From Methylophilus medardensis (GTDB lineage: Bacteria > Pseudomonadota > Gammaproteobacteria > Burkholderiales > Methylophilaceae), in NCBI RefSeq assembly GCF_006363915.1, contig NZ_CP040946.1: a stretch of DNA of 64,000 bases; one strand, given 5' to 3'. The notes under the pieces were generated by a model. The model did no database searches, was not told where the DNA came from, and saw only the letters and a program-made list of their open reading frames with translations. The translations under genes were made by a program, and so were the position numbers. The first letter of the stretch is position 1, and each line of letters opens with the position of its first letter. Positions 53,705 through 61,788 of this stretch are shown here, piece by piece.

Positions 53705-54445
53705 TCAAAAACCCAGATGTGGCCGCAAGTAGGTGAGCACAATGGGTAGGCCGATCGCGCTGATCACGCCATTCAGGCCCATGGCCATGCTGGCAAATAC
53801 CCCGGCTTCTTCGTTGACGCTAAAGGCGCGGGTGATGCCAAGGCCATGCGCCCCCACCCCAATGGCGGTGCCGCGTATCCACCATTGATGGACTTTCACC
53901 GCATTCAGAATGTAAGGCGCCAGAATAGCCCCCAACATGCCGGTGATCACCGTGAACACGGCGGTCATGGTCGGAGACACATTTAAACGCTCGGCAATCC
54001 CCATGGCAATCGGGGCGGTGACCGACTTGGCATACATGCTGCCAACAATATTATCCGAAGCGCCCATCCAGCGCGCAATGCTGACTGCGCTGGCAATGGA
54101 CACCGTACTGCCAACGGTGAGCGCGACCCAGATATGAAAAATCTTGCCCTGCATGCGTTTGAAGCCGTTATAGATGGGCACCGCTAATGCCACCGTCGCT
54201 GTCCCCAGTAAAAAATGCACGAACTGCGCGCCCTCGAAGTACTTTTCATAAGGCATCTCCAATGCCTCAATGATGATGCAGGTGAAGATGACTGATATGG
54301 CTACCGGATTGACCAAAGGGTTACGTTTGGCGCGTACATAGAGCAGATAACCCAGTTGGTAAGTGGCCAAGGTGATGATCAGGGCAAACAGTGGGTCGCC
54401 GGATAAGTAGACCCAGATGTCGGTAATCGGAATACGCTTATTCAT
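53705..54445 (-). CDS. lrgB: LrgB/CidB family membrane protein
   Basis: The 246-aa polytopic protein has the family's conserved segments (FALIITLATYQLGYLLYVRAKRNPLVNP, then SVTAPIAMGIAERLNVSPTMTAVFTVITGMLGA and RGTAIGVGAHGLGITRAFSVNEEAGVFASMAMGLNG). LrgB pairs with the small holin-like LrgA and affects murein hydrolase activity, and some members transport small carboxylates. It overlaps lrgA by 8 bases. About 8 membrane helices. Confidence 0.95.
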   Translation of the reverse strand: MNKRIPITDIWVYLSGDPLFALIITLATYQLGYLLYVRAKRNPLVNPVAISVIFTCIIIEALEMPYEKYFEGAQFVHFLLGTATVALAVPIYNGFKRMQGKIFHIWVALTVGSTVSIASAVSIARWMGASDNIVGSMYAKSVTAPIAMGIAERLNVSPTMTAVFTVITGMLGAILAPYILNAVKVHQWWIRGTAIGVGAHGLGITRAFSVNEEAGVFASMAMGLNGVISAIGLPIVLTYLRPHLGF

Positions 54446-54806
54446 GACGATGCCCCTTGTGACGCTTGAGCGAGAAGAACCAAAACGCCTTCAGCACAAT
54501 GGCCGTCACCGCGATGGTCAGCACCACACTCACTAGCAAAGACGTGCCGACAGCTAATGCATGGGTTTGCAGCTCAGGTAAAAACAGCACAACACCCACC
54601 GAGGCAGGCACAAACAGCAATCCCAGATGCTGGCGAAAACTGTCGGCCACGAATGCCAGATCTGGATGCACTTGCTTTTTAAAACATAAAAACGCTAACA
54701 ATAAGAGTAGGCCAAGCACGGGGCCGGGAATGCCAGGCAAAAAGAACTTACTCAACAACTCACCCAGACCTTGCCACAAAAAGAGTTGAACCAAACCTGA
54801 TATCAT
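54438..54806 (-). CDS. lrgA: LrgA/CidA family holin-like protein
   Basis: The 122-aa membrane protein has four hydrophobic helices and the family signatures LPGIPGPVLGLLLLLAFL and FVPASVGVVLFLPEL. It is predicted to act with LrgB in the same membrane. The C-terminal KRHKGHRHE tail is basic and cytoplasmic. Start ATG 54806. The two genes form a short operon; the plus-strand DUF2490-type gene starts 60 bases away in the opposite direction. Confidence 0.94.
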   Translation of the reverse strand: MISGLVQLFLWQGLGELLSKFFLPGIPGPVLGLLLLLAFLCFKKQVHPDLAFVADSFRQHLGLLFVPASVGVVLFLPELQTHALAVGTSLLVSVVLTIAVTAIVLKAFWFFSLKRHKGHRHE

Positions 54807-54866
54807 GCGATCCCCTAACGTATCCGGGCAGCGTTAATCGCCCTTGTTTATCCACAGAATGCCGCG

Positions 54867-55559
54867 ATGTTAATGTCATTTTTCCGATTCGCCAATGTTT
54901 TCGTGTTGCTCGCGCTGAGCGGCCTGTTGCCCGCCCATGCGGATACCGAGCAAGATGGCCGCTACTGGTTTAGTGTGTATGCGCAAGGCAAATTGCCGGC
55001 GGAGCAGTTGTACTGGAGCATGGACATGCAGCCGCGCTGGCGCAATGAAGGGCAGCACTTTGATCAGCTGATTCTGCGGCCAGCCGTTTTTTATAAATTT
55101 GACCCGAAAAGCAGTGTCTGGCTGGGCTATGACACTGTTGTCAGTCATCCCGATGGGCAATCGGCGCAGCGCGAAAATCGTTTATGGGAGCAGTTTCAAT
55201 ACCAGTTTGATGCGGTCGCTGACCTCACTTTCACAAGCCGCACCCGCTTAGAGCAGCGGCGGCGCGAAGACTTTGATGAAATTGGCCATCGATGGCGGCA
55301 AATGGTGCGCATGACCACGCCGGTGTCCGGTCATCCTCAGTGGTTATGGGTTGCCTCTAATGAGTTATTTATACAACTCAACCAGACGGAGTGGGGCGCC
55401 CGGCGCGGGATTGATCAAAACCGTTTTTTTATCGGTGCGCAATGGCGGTTTAGCGACGTTTCTAATCTTGAATCGGGCTATCTGCATCAATACGTTAATA
55501 CACGCACGGTAGACCGTGAAAATCATGTGTGGATGACCACGCTTCGTTTTAATTTCTAA
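54867..55559 (+). CDS. DUF2490-type outer-membrane beta-barrel protein
   Basis: The 230-aa protein has a signal peptide (about 1-26, ending ALSGLLPAHA) and an alternating polar/aromatic pattern (WSMDMQPRWRNEGQHFDQLILRPAVFYKF, RTRLEQRRREDFDEIGHRWRQMVRM) that fits an outer-membrane barrel. It ends in RFNF with a terminal Phe, the usual signal for outer-membrane assembly. The family matches DUF2490; function unknown. Two in-frame ATGs (54867, 54873) could start it. It stands between lrgA (divergent) and metH. Confidence 0.85.
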   Translation: MLMSFFRFANVFVLLALSGLLPAHADTEQDGRYWFSVYAQGKLPAEQLYWSMDMQPRWRNEGQHFDQLILRPAVFYKFDPKSSVWLGYDTVVSHPDGQSAQRENRLWEQFQYQFDAVADLTFTSRTRLEQRRREDFDEIGHRWRQMVRMTTPVSGHPQWLWVASNELFIQLNQTEWGARRGIDQNRFFIGAQWRFSDVSNLESGYLHQYVNTRTVDRENHVWMTTLRFNF

Positions 55560-55627
55560 TCGCCCACAGGGCAGGGTCGTTCCTTGCCTTGTGATAAAAT
55601 AACGCTTTTGTTTTCAAGTTGATACGC

Positions 55628-58600
55628 ATGACGCCACTGCCGATCTCTGCCACCGAACGTTGGTTACGTGAAGCGCTTTCCAAGCGCATTCTGATACTCG
55701 ATGGTGCGATGGGAACCATGATCCAGCAATACAAGCTGACCGAGGCCGATTATCGTGGCACGCGGTTTCAGGACTTTCAGGGTCCTGCCGGTGAGCGCGA
55801 GTTATTCGTCAAAGGCAACAATGAGTTGCTCACACTGACGCAGCCACAGGTGATTCAGGAAATTCACGAAAAATATCTGGCAGCAGGCGCAGACATCATC
55901 GAAACCAATACTTTTGGCGCCACCAGCGTGGCCCAAGACGATTATCACATGGCACATTTGGTGTATGAGATGAACGTCGAAGCCGCCAAGCTGGCCAAGG
56001 CTGCCTGTGTCAAATACAGCACGCCGGACAAGCAGCGATTTGTGGCAGGGGCATTGGGCCCCACGCCCAAAACCGCCTCGATTTCACCCGATGTGAATGA
56101 CCCCGCAGCGCGTAACGTGAGTTTTGATCAGTTGGTGAGCAGTTATCTGGAGCAGATCCGCGGTTTGGTAGAAGGCGGTGCTGATATCCTCATGGTCGAA
56201 ACCATTTTCGACACGCTCAACTGTAAAGCCGCGCTGTTTGCCATTGAGCGCTTTTTTGATGAGCAAGGCAAAACTTGGCCAATCATGATCTCAGGCACGG
56301 TGACCGATGCCTCCGGGCGTATCTTGTCCGGCCAGACCGTCACTGCCTTCTGGCATTCCGTGCGCCATGTCAAACCGCTCACTGTGGGCCTCAACTGCGC
56401 CCTCGGCGCCACCCTGATGCGCCCTTATGCTGACGAACTCAGCAAAGTGGCGGATACCTTCGTCTGCATTTACCCCAACGCCGGTTTGCCGAATCCGATG
56501 TCGGATACCGGCTTTGATGAAACGCCGGATGTGACTTCTAGCCTGGTCAAAGAGTTTGCAGAAAGCGGCTTTATTAACATTGCGGGCGGCTGTTGCGGCA
56601 CCACGCCAGACCATATCAACGCGATCTACACCGCGATCAAAGACCTGCCACCGCGTCAGGTGCCGACACTGCCAGTGACCACCAAGCTGTCTGGTCTGGA
56701 GCCATTTGTCATCGACGATCAATCCTTGTTCGTCAATGTGGGGGAGCGTACCAACGTCACTGGCTCCAAAGCGTTTGCGCGCATGATTATCAATGAGCAA
56801 TATGAAGAAGCGCTGAGTGTGGCGAGACAGCAGGTTGAAAACGGCGCGCAGGTCATCGACATCAACATGGATGAAGGCATGCTGGATGCGGTCAAGGCCA
56901 TGACGCACTTTTTGAATCTGGTCGCCTCAGAGCCCGATATTGCGCGCGTGCCGATCATGATCGACTCCTCTAAATGGGCGGTGATCGAGGCCGGCCTGAA
57001 ATGCGTGCAGGGCAAAGCAATCGTTAACTCGATCTCGATGAAAGAGGGCGAAACAGAATTTTTACGCCAGGCCAAACTATGTCAACGCTACGGCGCCGCC
57101 GTGGTGGTGATGGCGTTTGATGAAACCGGTCAGGCAGATACCTATGCGCGCAAAATCGAAATTTGTAAGCGCGCCTATGACATGCTGGTGGGCATGGGCT
57201 TTCCGCCCGAAGATATCATTTTTGATCCGAATATTTTTGCGGTCGCCACCGGCATCGAAGAGCACAACAATTATGCGGTCGATTTTATTGAGGCGACGCG
57301 TTGGATCAAGCAAAATCTGCCGTATGCCCGTATTTCTGGCGGCGTCTCCAACGTTAGTTTCAGCTTCCGCGGTAATGAACCCGCCCGTGAGGCGATACAC
57401 ACCGTATTCCTTTACCACGCCATTCAAGCAGGCATGACCATGGGCATCGTCAACGCCGGCATGGTCGGTGTGTATGACGATATTCCCGCCGAGTTACGTG
57501 AGTGTGTAGAAGACGTGGTGCTCAATCGCCCGGTGGACCCTGACAATCCACTGGCTGCGACCGAGCGCATGATCGAAATGGCCGGTACGCTGGTGGCGGG
57601 GGGCAAAAAAGCCGAGGCGACGCTCGTCTGGCGCGGCAGCCCTGAGACGCCAGTGCCTGCGAGCAAGCGCCTAGAATATGCGCTGGTGCATGGCATTACC
57701 GACTACATCGTCGCCGATACCGAAGAGGTCCGTCAGGACATCATGAGCAAGGGCGGTCGCCCCATCCACGTCATTGAAGGCCCGCTCATGGATGGCATGA
57801 ACGTGGTGGGTGACTTGTTTGGCCAAGGCAAAATGTTCTTGCCGCAAGTGGTCAAATCGGCACGGGTGATGAAATCTGCCGTCGCGCATCTGATCCCATT
57901 TATTGAAGAAGAAAAGGCCGCTGAAGAGCGCCGCACGGGCAAAGTTGCTAAGCCCAAAGGCAAGGTAGTGATTGCCACGGTTAAAGGCGATGTGCACGAT
58001 ATCGGCAAAAACATCGTCTCAGTGGTGTTGCAATGCAACAACTTTGAAGTGGTGAACATGGGGGTGATGGTGCCGGCGGCGGAGATTCTAGCCATGGCCA
58101 AAGCCGAAAACGCCGATATCATCGGCTTGAGTGGGCTCATTACGCCCTCACTCGAAGAAATGGCTTATATCGCCAAAGAAATGCAGCGCGACCCGCATTT
58201 TGTCGAAAACCAAACGCCTTTACTGATTGGTGGGGCGACCACTTCACGCGCACACACGGCGGTCAAAATAGCCCCCAACTATCAGGGCCCGGTGATTTAT
58301 GTGCCTGATGCCTCGCGCTCGGTCAGTGTGATGCAAAATCTGCTCTCACCCGACACCCGTGGCGCCTATCTGGCCGAGATTCAGGCCGATTATGAAAAAG
58401 CCCGCCATCAGCATGCCAACAAAAAAGGCGTGCCCATGCTACCGCTGGCCGATGCGCGCGCTAACGCGACAAAGGTCACGTTTACGGGGGACCACGCGCC
58501 CATTAAGCCGAAGTTCATCGGACGTCGCGTGTTTAAAAATATCGACCTCGCCTTAATCGCGCAATACATCGACTGGGGCCCGTTTTTCCAGACCTGGGAT

Positions 58601-59416
58601 CTGGCCGGCTTTTATCCCGCCATCCTCAGCGATGAGATCGTCGGCGACGCAGCCACCAAAGTGTTTGCCGAGGCGCAAGTCATGCTCAAACGCATCATTG
58701 ATGGTCGCTGGCTGTCCGCCAACGGCGTGATCGCCTTGTTGCCTGCCAACCAGGTCAACGGTGACGATATCGAAATTTATACCGATGAGTCGCGCACGCA
58801 GGTTGCGCTCACTTGGTATGGCATGCGTCAGCAAACCGAAAAACCAGTGATTGACGGCGTGGCGCGTCCCAATCAGTGTCTGGCTGACTTTGTTGCGCCG
58901 AAAGGCATTGAGGATTACATCGGCCTGTTTGCTGTGACCGCAGGGCTCGGCATGGAAAAACGCCTGGCCGACTTTGAAAAACAGCACGATGACTACAATG
59001 CCATTATGTTTAAGTCTCTGGCCGACCGCTTTGCTGAAGCCTTTGCAGAATACATGCATGAGCGCGTGCGCCAAGACTTTTGGGGCTATGCCGCAGGTGA
59101 AGCCTTAGACAAAGTTGCGTTAATCAAAGAGCAGTATCAAGGTATCCGACCCGCACCGGGCTACCCGGCATGTCCGGACCATACGGTCAAAGCACAAATG
59201 TTTGAGGTGCTACAGGCTAGCGAAATTGAGATGCAACTCACCGACAGCTATGCCATGATGCCTGCGGCAGCTGTCAGCGGCTTCTACCTTGCGCACCCTG
59301 AGTCACGCTATTTTAGTGTGGATAAAATCGGCAATGACCAGGTGGAAGACATGGCAAAACGGCGCAATGTTGATAAGGCTTGGTTGGAGCGGTGGTTATC
59401 GCCTAACCTTGGGTAA
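55628..59416 (+). CDS. metH: Cobalamin-dependent methionine synthase
   Basis: Transfers the methyl group of 5-methyltetrahydrofolate to homocysteine through cobalamin. From ATG 55628 the protein has 1262 aa, full length for MetH. Domains in order: homocysteine-binding (LDGAMGTMIQQYKL, zinc Cys in VGLNCALGA and GGCCGTTPDH), pterin-binding (FVNVGERTNVTGSKAF), cobalamin-binding with the DxHxxG ligand motif (GDVHDIGKNIV, His about 790) and the reactivation/SAM-binding domain (PAPGYPACPDH). The reading frame extends to a TTG at 55619. No B12 riboswitch is visible in the short leader. No separate metE is in the window. Confidence 0.97.
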   Translation: MTPLPISATERWLREALSKRILILDGAMGTMIQQYKLTEADYRGTRFQDFQGPAGERELFVKGNNELLTLTQPQVIQEIHEKYLAAGADIIETNTFGATSVAQDDYHMAHLVYEMNVEAAKLAKAACVKYSTPDKQRFVAGALGPTPKTASISPDVNDPAARNVSFDQLVSSYLEQIRGLVEGGADILMVETIFDTLNCKAALFAIERFFDEQGKTWPIMISGTVTDASGRILSGQTVTAFWHSVRHVKPLTVGLNCALGATLMRPYADELSKVADTFVCIYPNAGLPNPMSDTGFDETPDVTSSLVKEFAESGFINIAGGCCGTTPDHINAIYTAIKDLPPRQVPTLPVTTKLSGLEPFVIDDQSLFVNVGERTNVTGSKAFARMIINEQYEEALSVARQQVENGAQVIDINMDEGMLDAVKAMTHFLNLVASEPDIARVPIMIDSSKWAVIEAGLKCVQGKAIVNSISMKEGETEFLRQAKLCQRYGAAVVVMAFDETGQADTYARKIEICKRAYDMLVGMGFPPEDIIFDPNIFAVATGIEEHNNYAVDFIEATRWIKQNLPYARISGGVSNVSFSFRGNEPAREAIHTVFLYHAIQAGMTMGIVNAGMVGVYDDIPAELRECVEDVVLNRPVDPDNPLAATERMIEMAGTLVAGGKKAEATLVWRGSPETPVPASKRLEYALVHGITDYIVADTEEVRQDIMSKGGRPIHVIEGPLMDGMNVVGDLFGQGKMFLPQVVKSARVMKSAVAHLIPFIEEEKAAEERRTGKVAKPKGKVVIATVKGDVHDIGKNIVSVVLQCNNFEVVNMGVMVPAAEILAMAKAENADIIGLSGLITPSLEEMAYIAKEMQRDPHFVENQTPLLIGGATTSRAHTAVKIAPNYQGPVIYVPDASRSVSVMQNLLSPDTRGAYLAEIQADYEKARHQHANKKGVPMLPLADARANATKVTFTGDHAPIKPKFIGRRVFKNIDLALIAQYIDWGPFFQTWDLAGFYPAILSDEIVGDAATKVFAEAQVMLKRIIDGRWLSANGVIALLPANQVNGDDIEIYTDESRTQVALTWYGMRQQTEKPVIDGVARPNQCLADFVAPKGIEDYIGLFAVTAGLGMEKRLADFEKQHDDYNAIMFKSLADRFAEAFAEYMHERVRQDFWGYAAGEALDKVALIKEQYQGIRPAPGYPACPDHTVKAQMFEVLQASEIEMQLTDSYAMMPAAAVSGFYLAHPESRYFSVDKIGNDQVEDMAKRRNVDKAWLERWLSPNLG

Positions 59417-59438
59417 TTGGATTTGTGGATTGAGCGAG

Positions 59439-59475
59439 AAGGGCGTGCTGAGAGGTGCGCCTTTTTTGTTTTTTT
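59439..59475 (+). terminator. Terminator downstream of metH
   Basis: AAGGGCG (59439-59445) pairs with CGCCTT (59458-59463) with one bulged G, followed by a T-rich run to 59475. It lies 22 bases after the metH stop. Confidence 0.65.
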
Positions 59476-59533
59476 GATGCGTGGAGAAGGTCCTTTTTAG
59501 TGTTTATTTTGGTGGCAGGACTGGGATCGGTTG

Positions 59534-60090
59534 CTTTTCGCCTTGATGGCGAGTCACTTTCTGGTGCTTGCCCCCCAGAAAGTAACCAAAGAGGAGGGCA
59601 CCCAGCCATCACGGCCTAAAGGCTCCCTTGCGTTGCTCGGAAAAGTGGGCGTCCATCGAAACTCGCCCTGACAAGCCACACAAAACGTGGCTTGTTGCGG
59701 AACTCGAACAGCCGATGGTCGAAACCTCCCACTTCGCCTCCGCTACTCAGCGTGATGGAATGGGATTTGTCTCGCCAAACTTACATTGTAGAAATTTGTG
59801 ATTTTCTAAAAACAGATTGTGTTATCAAAACCACAAATGGTGGCATCCTGTTGGTGTTCGGGGTCCCCATCTGCCGCGCCGAGTAGCGCAGGCAAAATAA
59901 GGATAAAGGGAGCGACTGTCCGAATCCCGCAGTAGCTCACGTTGTGTGTGAGCTGCTAGGTTGAGTTTCGTGACCGCTTATTTTGTCGAGCAACGCAAGG
60001 GAGCCGAAGGCCGTGATGGCTGGGTGTCTTCCTCTTTGGTTACTTTCTGGGGGACAAGCACCAGAAAGTAACTCGCCGAAGGCGAAAAAG
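59534..60090. repeat. 557-bp element bounded by ~105-bp imperfect inverted repeats
   Basis: The left arm (59534-59639) and right arm (59987-60090) are about 90% identical in opposite orientation by eye. Each arm itself holds a CTTTCTGG/CCAGAAAG hairpin. The interior has a perfect 9-bp hairpin (59671-59679 with 59687-59695) and a 7-bp one (59934-59940 with 59948-59954). No transposase is encoded and the short reading frames in it are not convincing. The arms resemble a repeat I recall as widespread in proteobacterial intergenic regions, often mis-annotated as small proteins. It fills most of the 732-base gap between metH and waaA. Mobility is not shown; I see no clear target-site duplication. 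Confidence 0.8.
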
Positions 60091-60148
60091 AATGACGCCC
60101 TGGAGTGAAAGCTTGATTGAGTGCTCTAACGATTGTGCGCACGAAGAG

Positions 60149-61414
60149 TTACTTTTTTAGAAGTTCCGCAATCGCTGTCATCAACCTCTGTGTGGTCCCT
60201 CTATGCTGCAACGCAAAGCCTTTTGCCGCTTGCGACATGTTTTGTCGTTTGGTTTTATCCGCCGCCAAGGTAGCAATCATGGCTGGCAAATCGGTCACGT
60301 CATTCAGCTGTACTGCTGCATTGGCAGCCACCGCCGCTTGGGTCACTTGCGCAAAGTTAAACATGTGTGGGCCCAATATGGTGGGCACGCCCATGGCGGC
60401 CGCTTCAATCAGGTTCTGTCCGCCTAATGGCTGCAAACTGCCGCCCATCACAGCAAAATCGCTGGCGCCATAATAGGTATACATCTCGCCCATGGTGTTG
60501 CCCAACACCACCTGCACATCGTCTGCCAGTGGTTGTGATAAGTCAGTGCGCAGCACATAACGCACGCCTCTGGCCTTGAGCAGGCTTTCAACCTCATTAA
60601 ACCGCTGTGGGTGACGCGGCACCAGCAGGGTAAGTACCGGGCAGCCGAGCGCTGCATCGAGGATGCGGGATTCTTCTCCCTCGCGGGTGCTGGCCGCCAT
60701 CAATACCGTGCGGTGCGTGCCTAACAGTTGCCGCAAGGCCGCCGCGCTGGCAATACTGGCGGCTGGCGGCGTCACATCAAATTTTAAATTACCGCAAATC
60801 ATCGGATTGTGGGCACCGAGTGCTTGCAGCCGCTCGGCATCCGCCGCAGTTTGGGCGGCCACCAGTGAAAGCTGTTGTAAAGCTGTTTTTGTCAGGCGCC
60901 CCAGTTTAGCGTAGCCTGCGGCCGATTTAGGCGAAAGGCGCGCGCTGAGTAGCGCCATGGGGATATGCAAGCGGCTGGCCTGATCGATTAAATGAAACCA
61001 CAGCTCGGTTTCCATCAGCAAGCCGATGTCAGGGGTAAACGTACGCAAAAACCGTCTCGCGGCGCAAGGCGTGTCGATGGGTAAATAGGCTTGTCGCACG
61101 CGGCCAAGGCGAATATCGTCGGCAAATAATTGGCTGCTGGTATCACGGCCTGTAGGGGTGCCGTGGCTAATGAGAATTTGGTGTTGCGGATAATGCGCCA
61201 ACAAGGCCTGAATCAGCGGCTGTGTGGCACGCGTCTCGCCCACGGAAACGCAATGCACCCAAATGCGCGGTGCTTGCACAGGGGGCGCATAAAAACCATA
61301 GCGCTCACCAATGTGTTGGCGGTAGGCCGGTTGCTTGAGGCCACGCCAAAAAAGCTTAAGCGGTAGCAGTGCGCCCACCGCAAACATGAGCAGGGAATAG
61401 ACGAATGTTGGCAT
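60149..61414 (-). CDS. waaA: 3-deoxy-D-manno-octulosonic acid transferase (Kdo transferase)
   Basis: Adds Kdo residues to lipid A precursor at the inner face of the cytoplasmic membrane. The 421-aa product has an N-terminal membrane anchor (about 3-22), the glycosyltransferase N-terminal domain (RYGFYAPP, IWVHCVSVGETRATQPL with the catalytic Glu, ILISHGTPTGR), and the GT-B C-terminal domain with PLGGQNLIEAAAMGVPTILGPHMFNF. ATG 61414 starts the family-like MPTFVYSLL; the reading frame extends to 61552 but the extra 46 residues have no family look. Stop lies 59 bases from the inverted-repeat element. Confidence 0.95.
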   Translation of the reverse strand: MPTFVYSLLMFAVGALLPLKLFWRGLKQPAYRQHIGERYGFYAPPVQAPRIWVHCVSVGETRATQPLIQALLAHYPQHQILISHGTPTGRDTSSQLFADDIRLGRVRQAYLPIDTPCAARRFLRTFTPDIGLLMETELWFHLIDQASRLHIPMALLSARLSPKSAAGYAKLGRLTKTALQQLSLVAAQTAADAERLQALGAHNPMICGNLKFDVTPPAASIASAAALRQLLGTHRTVLMAASTREGEESRILDAALGCPVLTLLVPRHPQRFNEVESLLKARGVRYVLRTDLSQPLADDVQVVLGNTMGEMYTYYGASDFAVMGGSLQPLGGQNLIEAAAMGVPTILGPHMFNFAQVTQAAVAANAAVQLNDVTDLPAMIATLAADKTKRQNMSQAAKGFALQHRGTTQRLMTAIAELLKK

Positions 61415-61562
61415 GGCGTTATTCTCGCATATTTGCCTTGTTGTATTGCCGACACAGGCGCAAAAACAGGTGAGTGATGACTCACCTATGCCGCGACGCC
61501 TGATTCTTAAAGGCTCTAAAAAATGCAAGACTTTGGGCACAAAAATATGCACAAAAAATCGG

Positions 61563-61591
61563 TTGACGCCAACAAGCGATAGGCATAAATT
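61563..61591 (+). promoter_or_regulatory. Sigma-70 promoter of nrdJ
   Basis: TTGACG (61563-61568), 17-bp spacer and TAAATT (61586-61591). The start would fall near 61598, leaving a 190-base leader. The rest of 61415-61788 holds no gene I can support. Confidence 0.6.
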
Positions 61592-61601
61592 ATGGCCGGT
61601 A

Positions 61602-61617
61602 ACACAATATCTTGTGT
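61602..61617 (+). promoter_or_regulatory. NrdR box
   Basis: ACACAATATCTTGTGT is a near-perfect 16-bp palindrome matching the consensus of NrdR, the ATP/dATP-responsive repressor of ribonucleotide reductase genes. It lies just downstream of the nrdJ -10 box, over the expected start site. A second box at the usual 30-bp spacing is not clear. Confidence 0.65.
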
Positions 61618-61788
61618 TTGGTCGGTACTTGCGCCCCAGCTATCGCGTAAGCACGCAAAGCATGCAAATGCCTTGTCAGCCCGCCGACCGCCGTTGCAAA
61701 ACGCTGTCAGTCCGTTGCAATGTTTTGTTGCTTGCGGCTGTCGCTTGTTATCAAACCAATAAGAATCACCAAGCTGTGGGAGAACTCG

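Noticed and set aside
59692..59886. 64-codon reading frame inside the inverted-repeat element
   Set aside because: It lies in a repeat that is often mis-annotated as small proteins; no domain and no ribosome-binding site.
61415..61552. 46-residue N-terminal extension of waaA
   Set aside because: The extension is cysteine-rich without family resemblance and covers the promoter region of nrdJ; ATG 61414 starts the expected membrane anchor.
61415..61788. Cobalamin riboswitch before nrdJ or metH
   Set aside because: No conserved B12-box sequence or matching helices were found in the nrdJ leader, and the metH leader is only about 70 bases.
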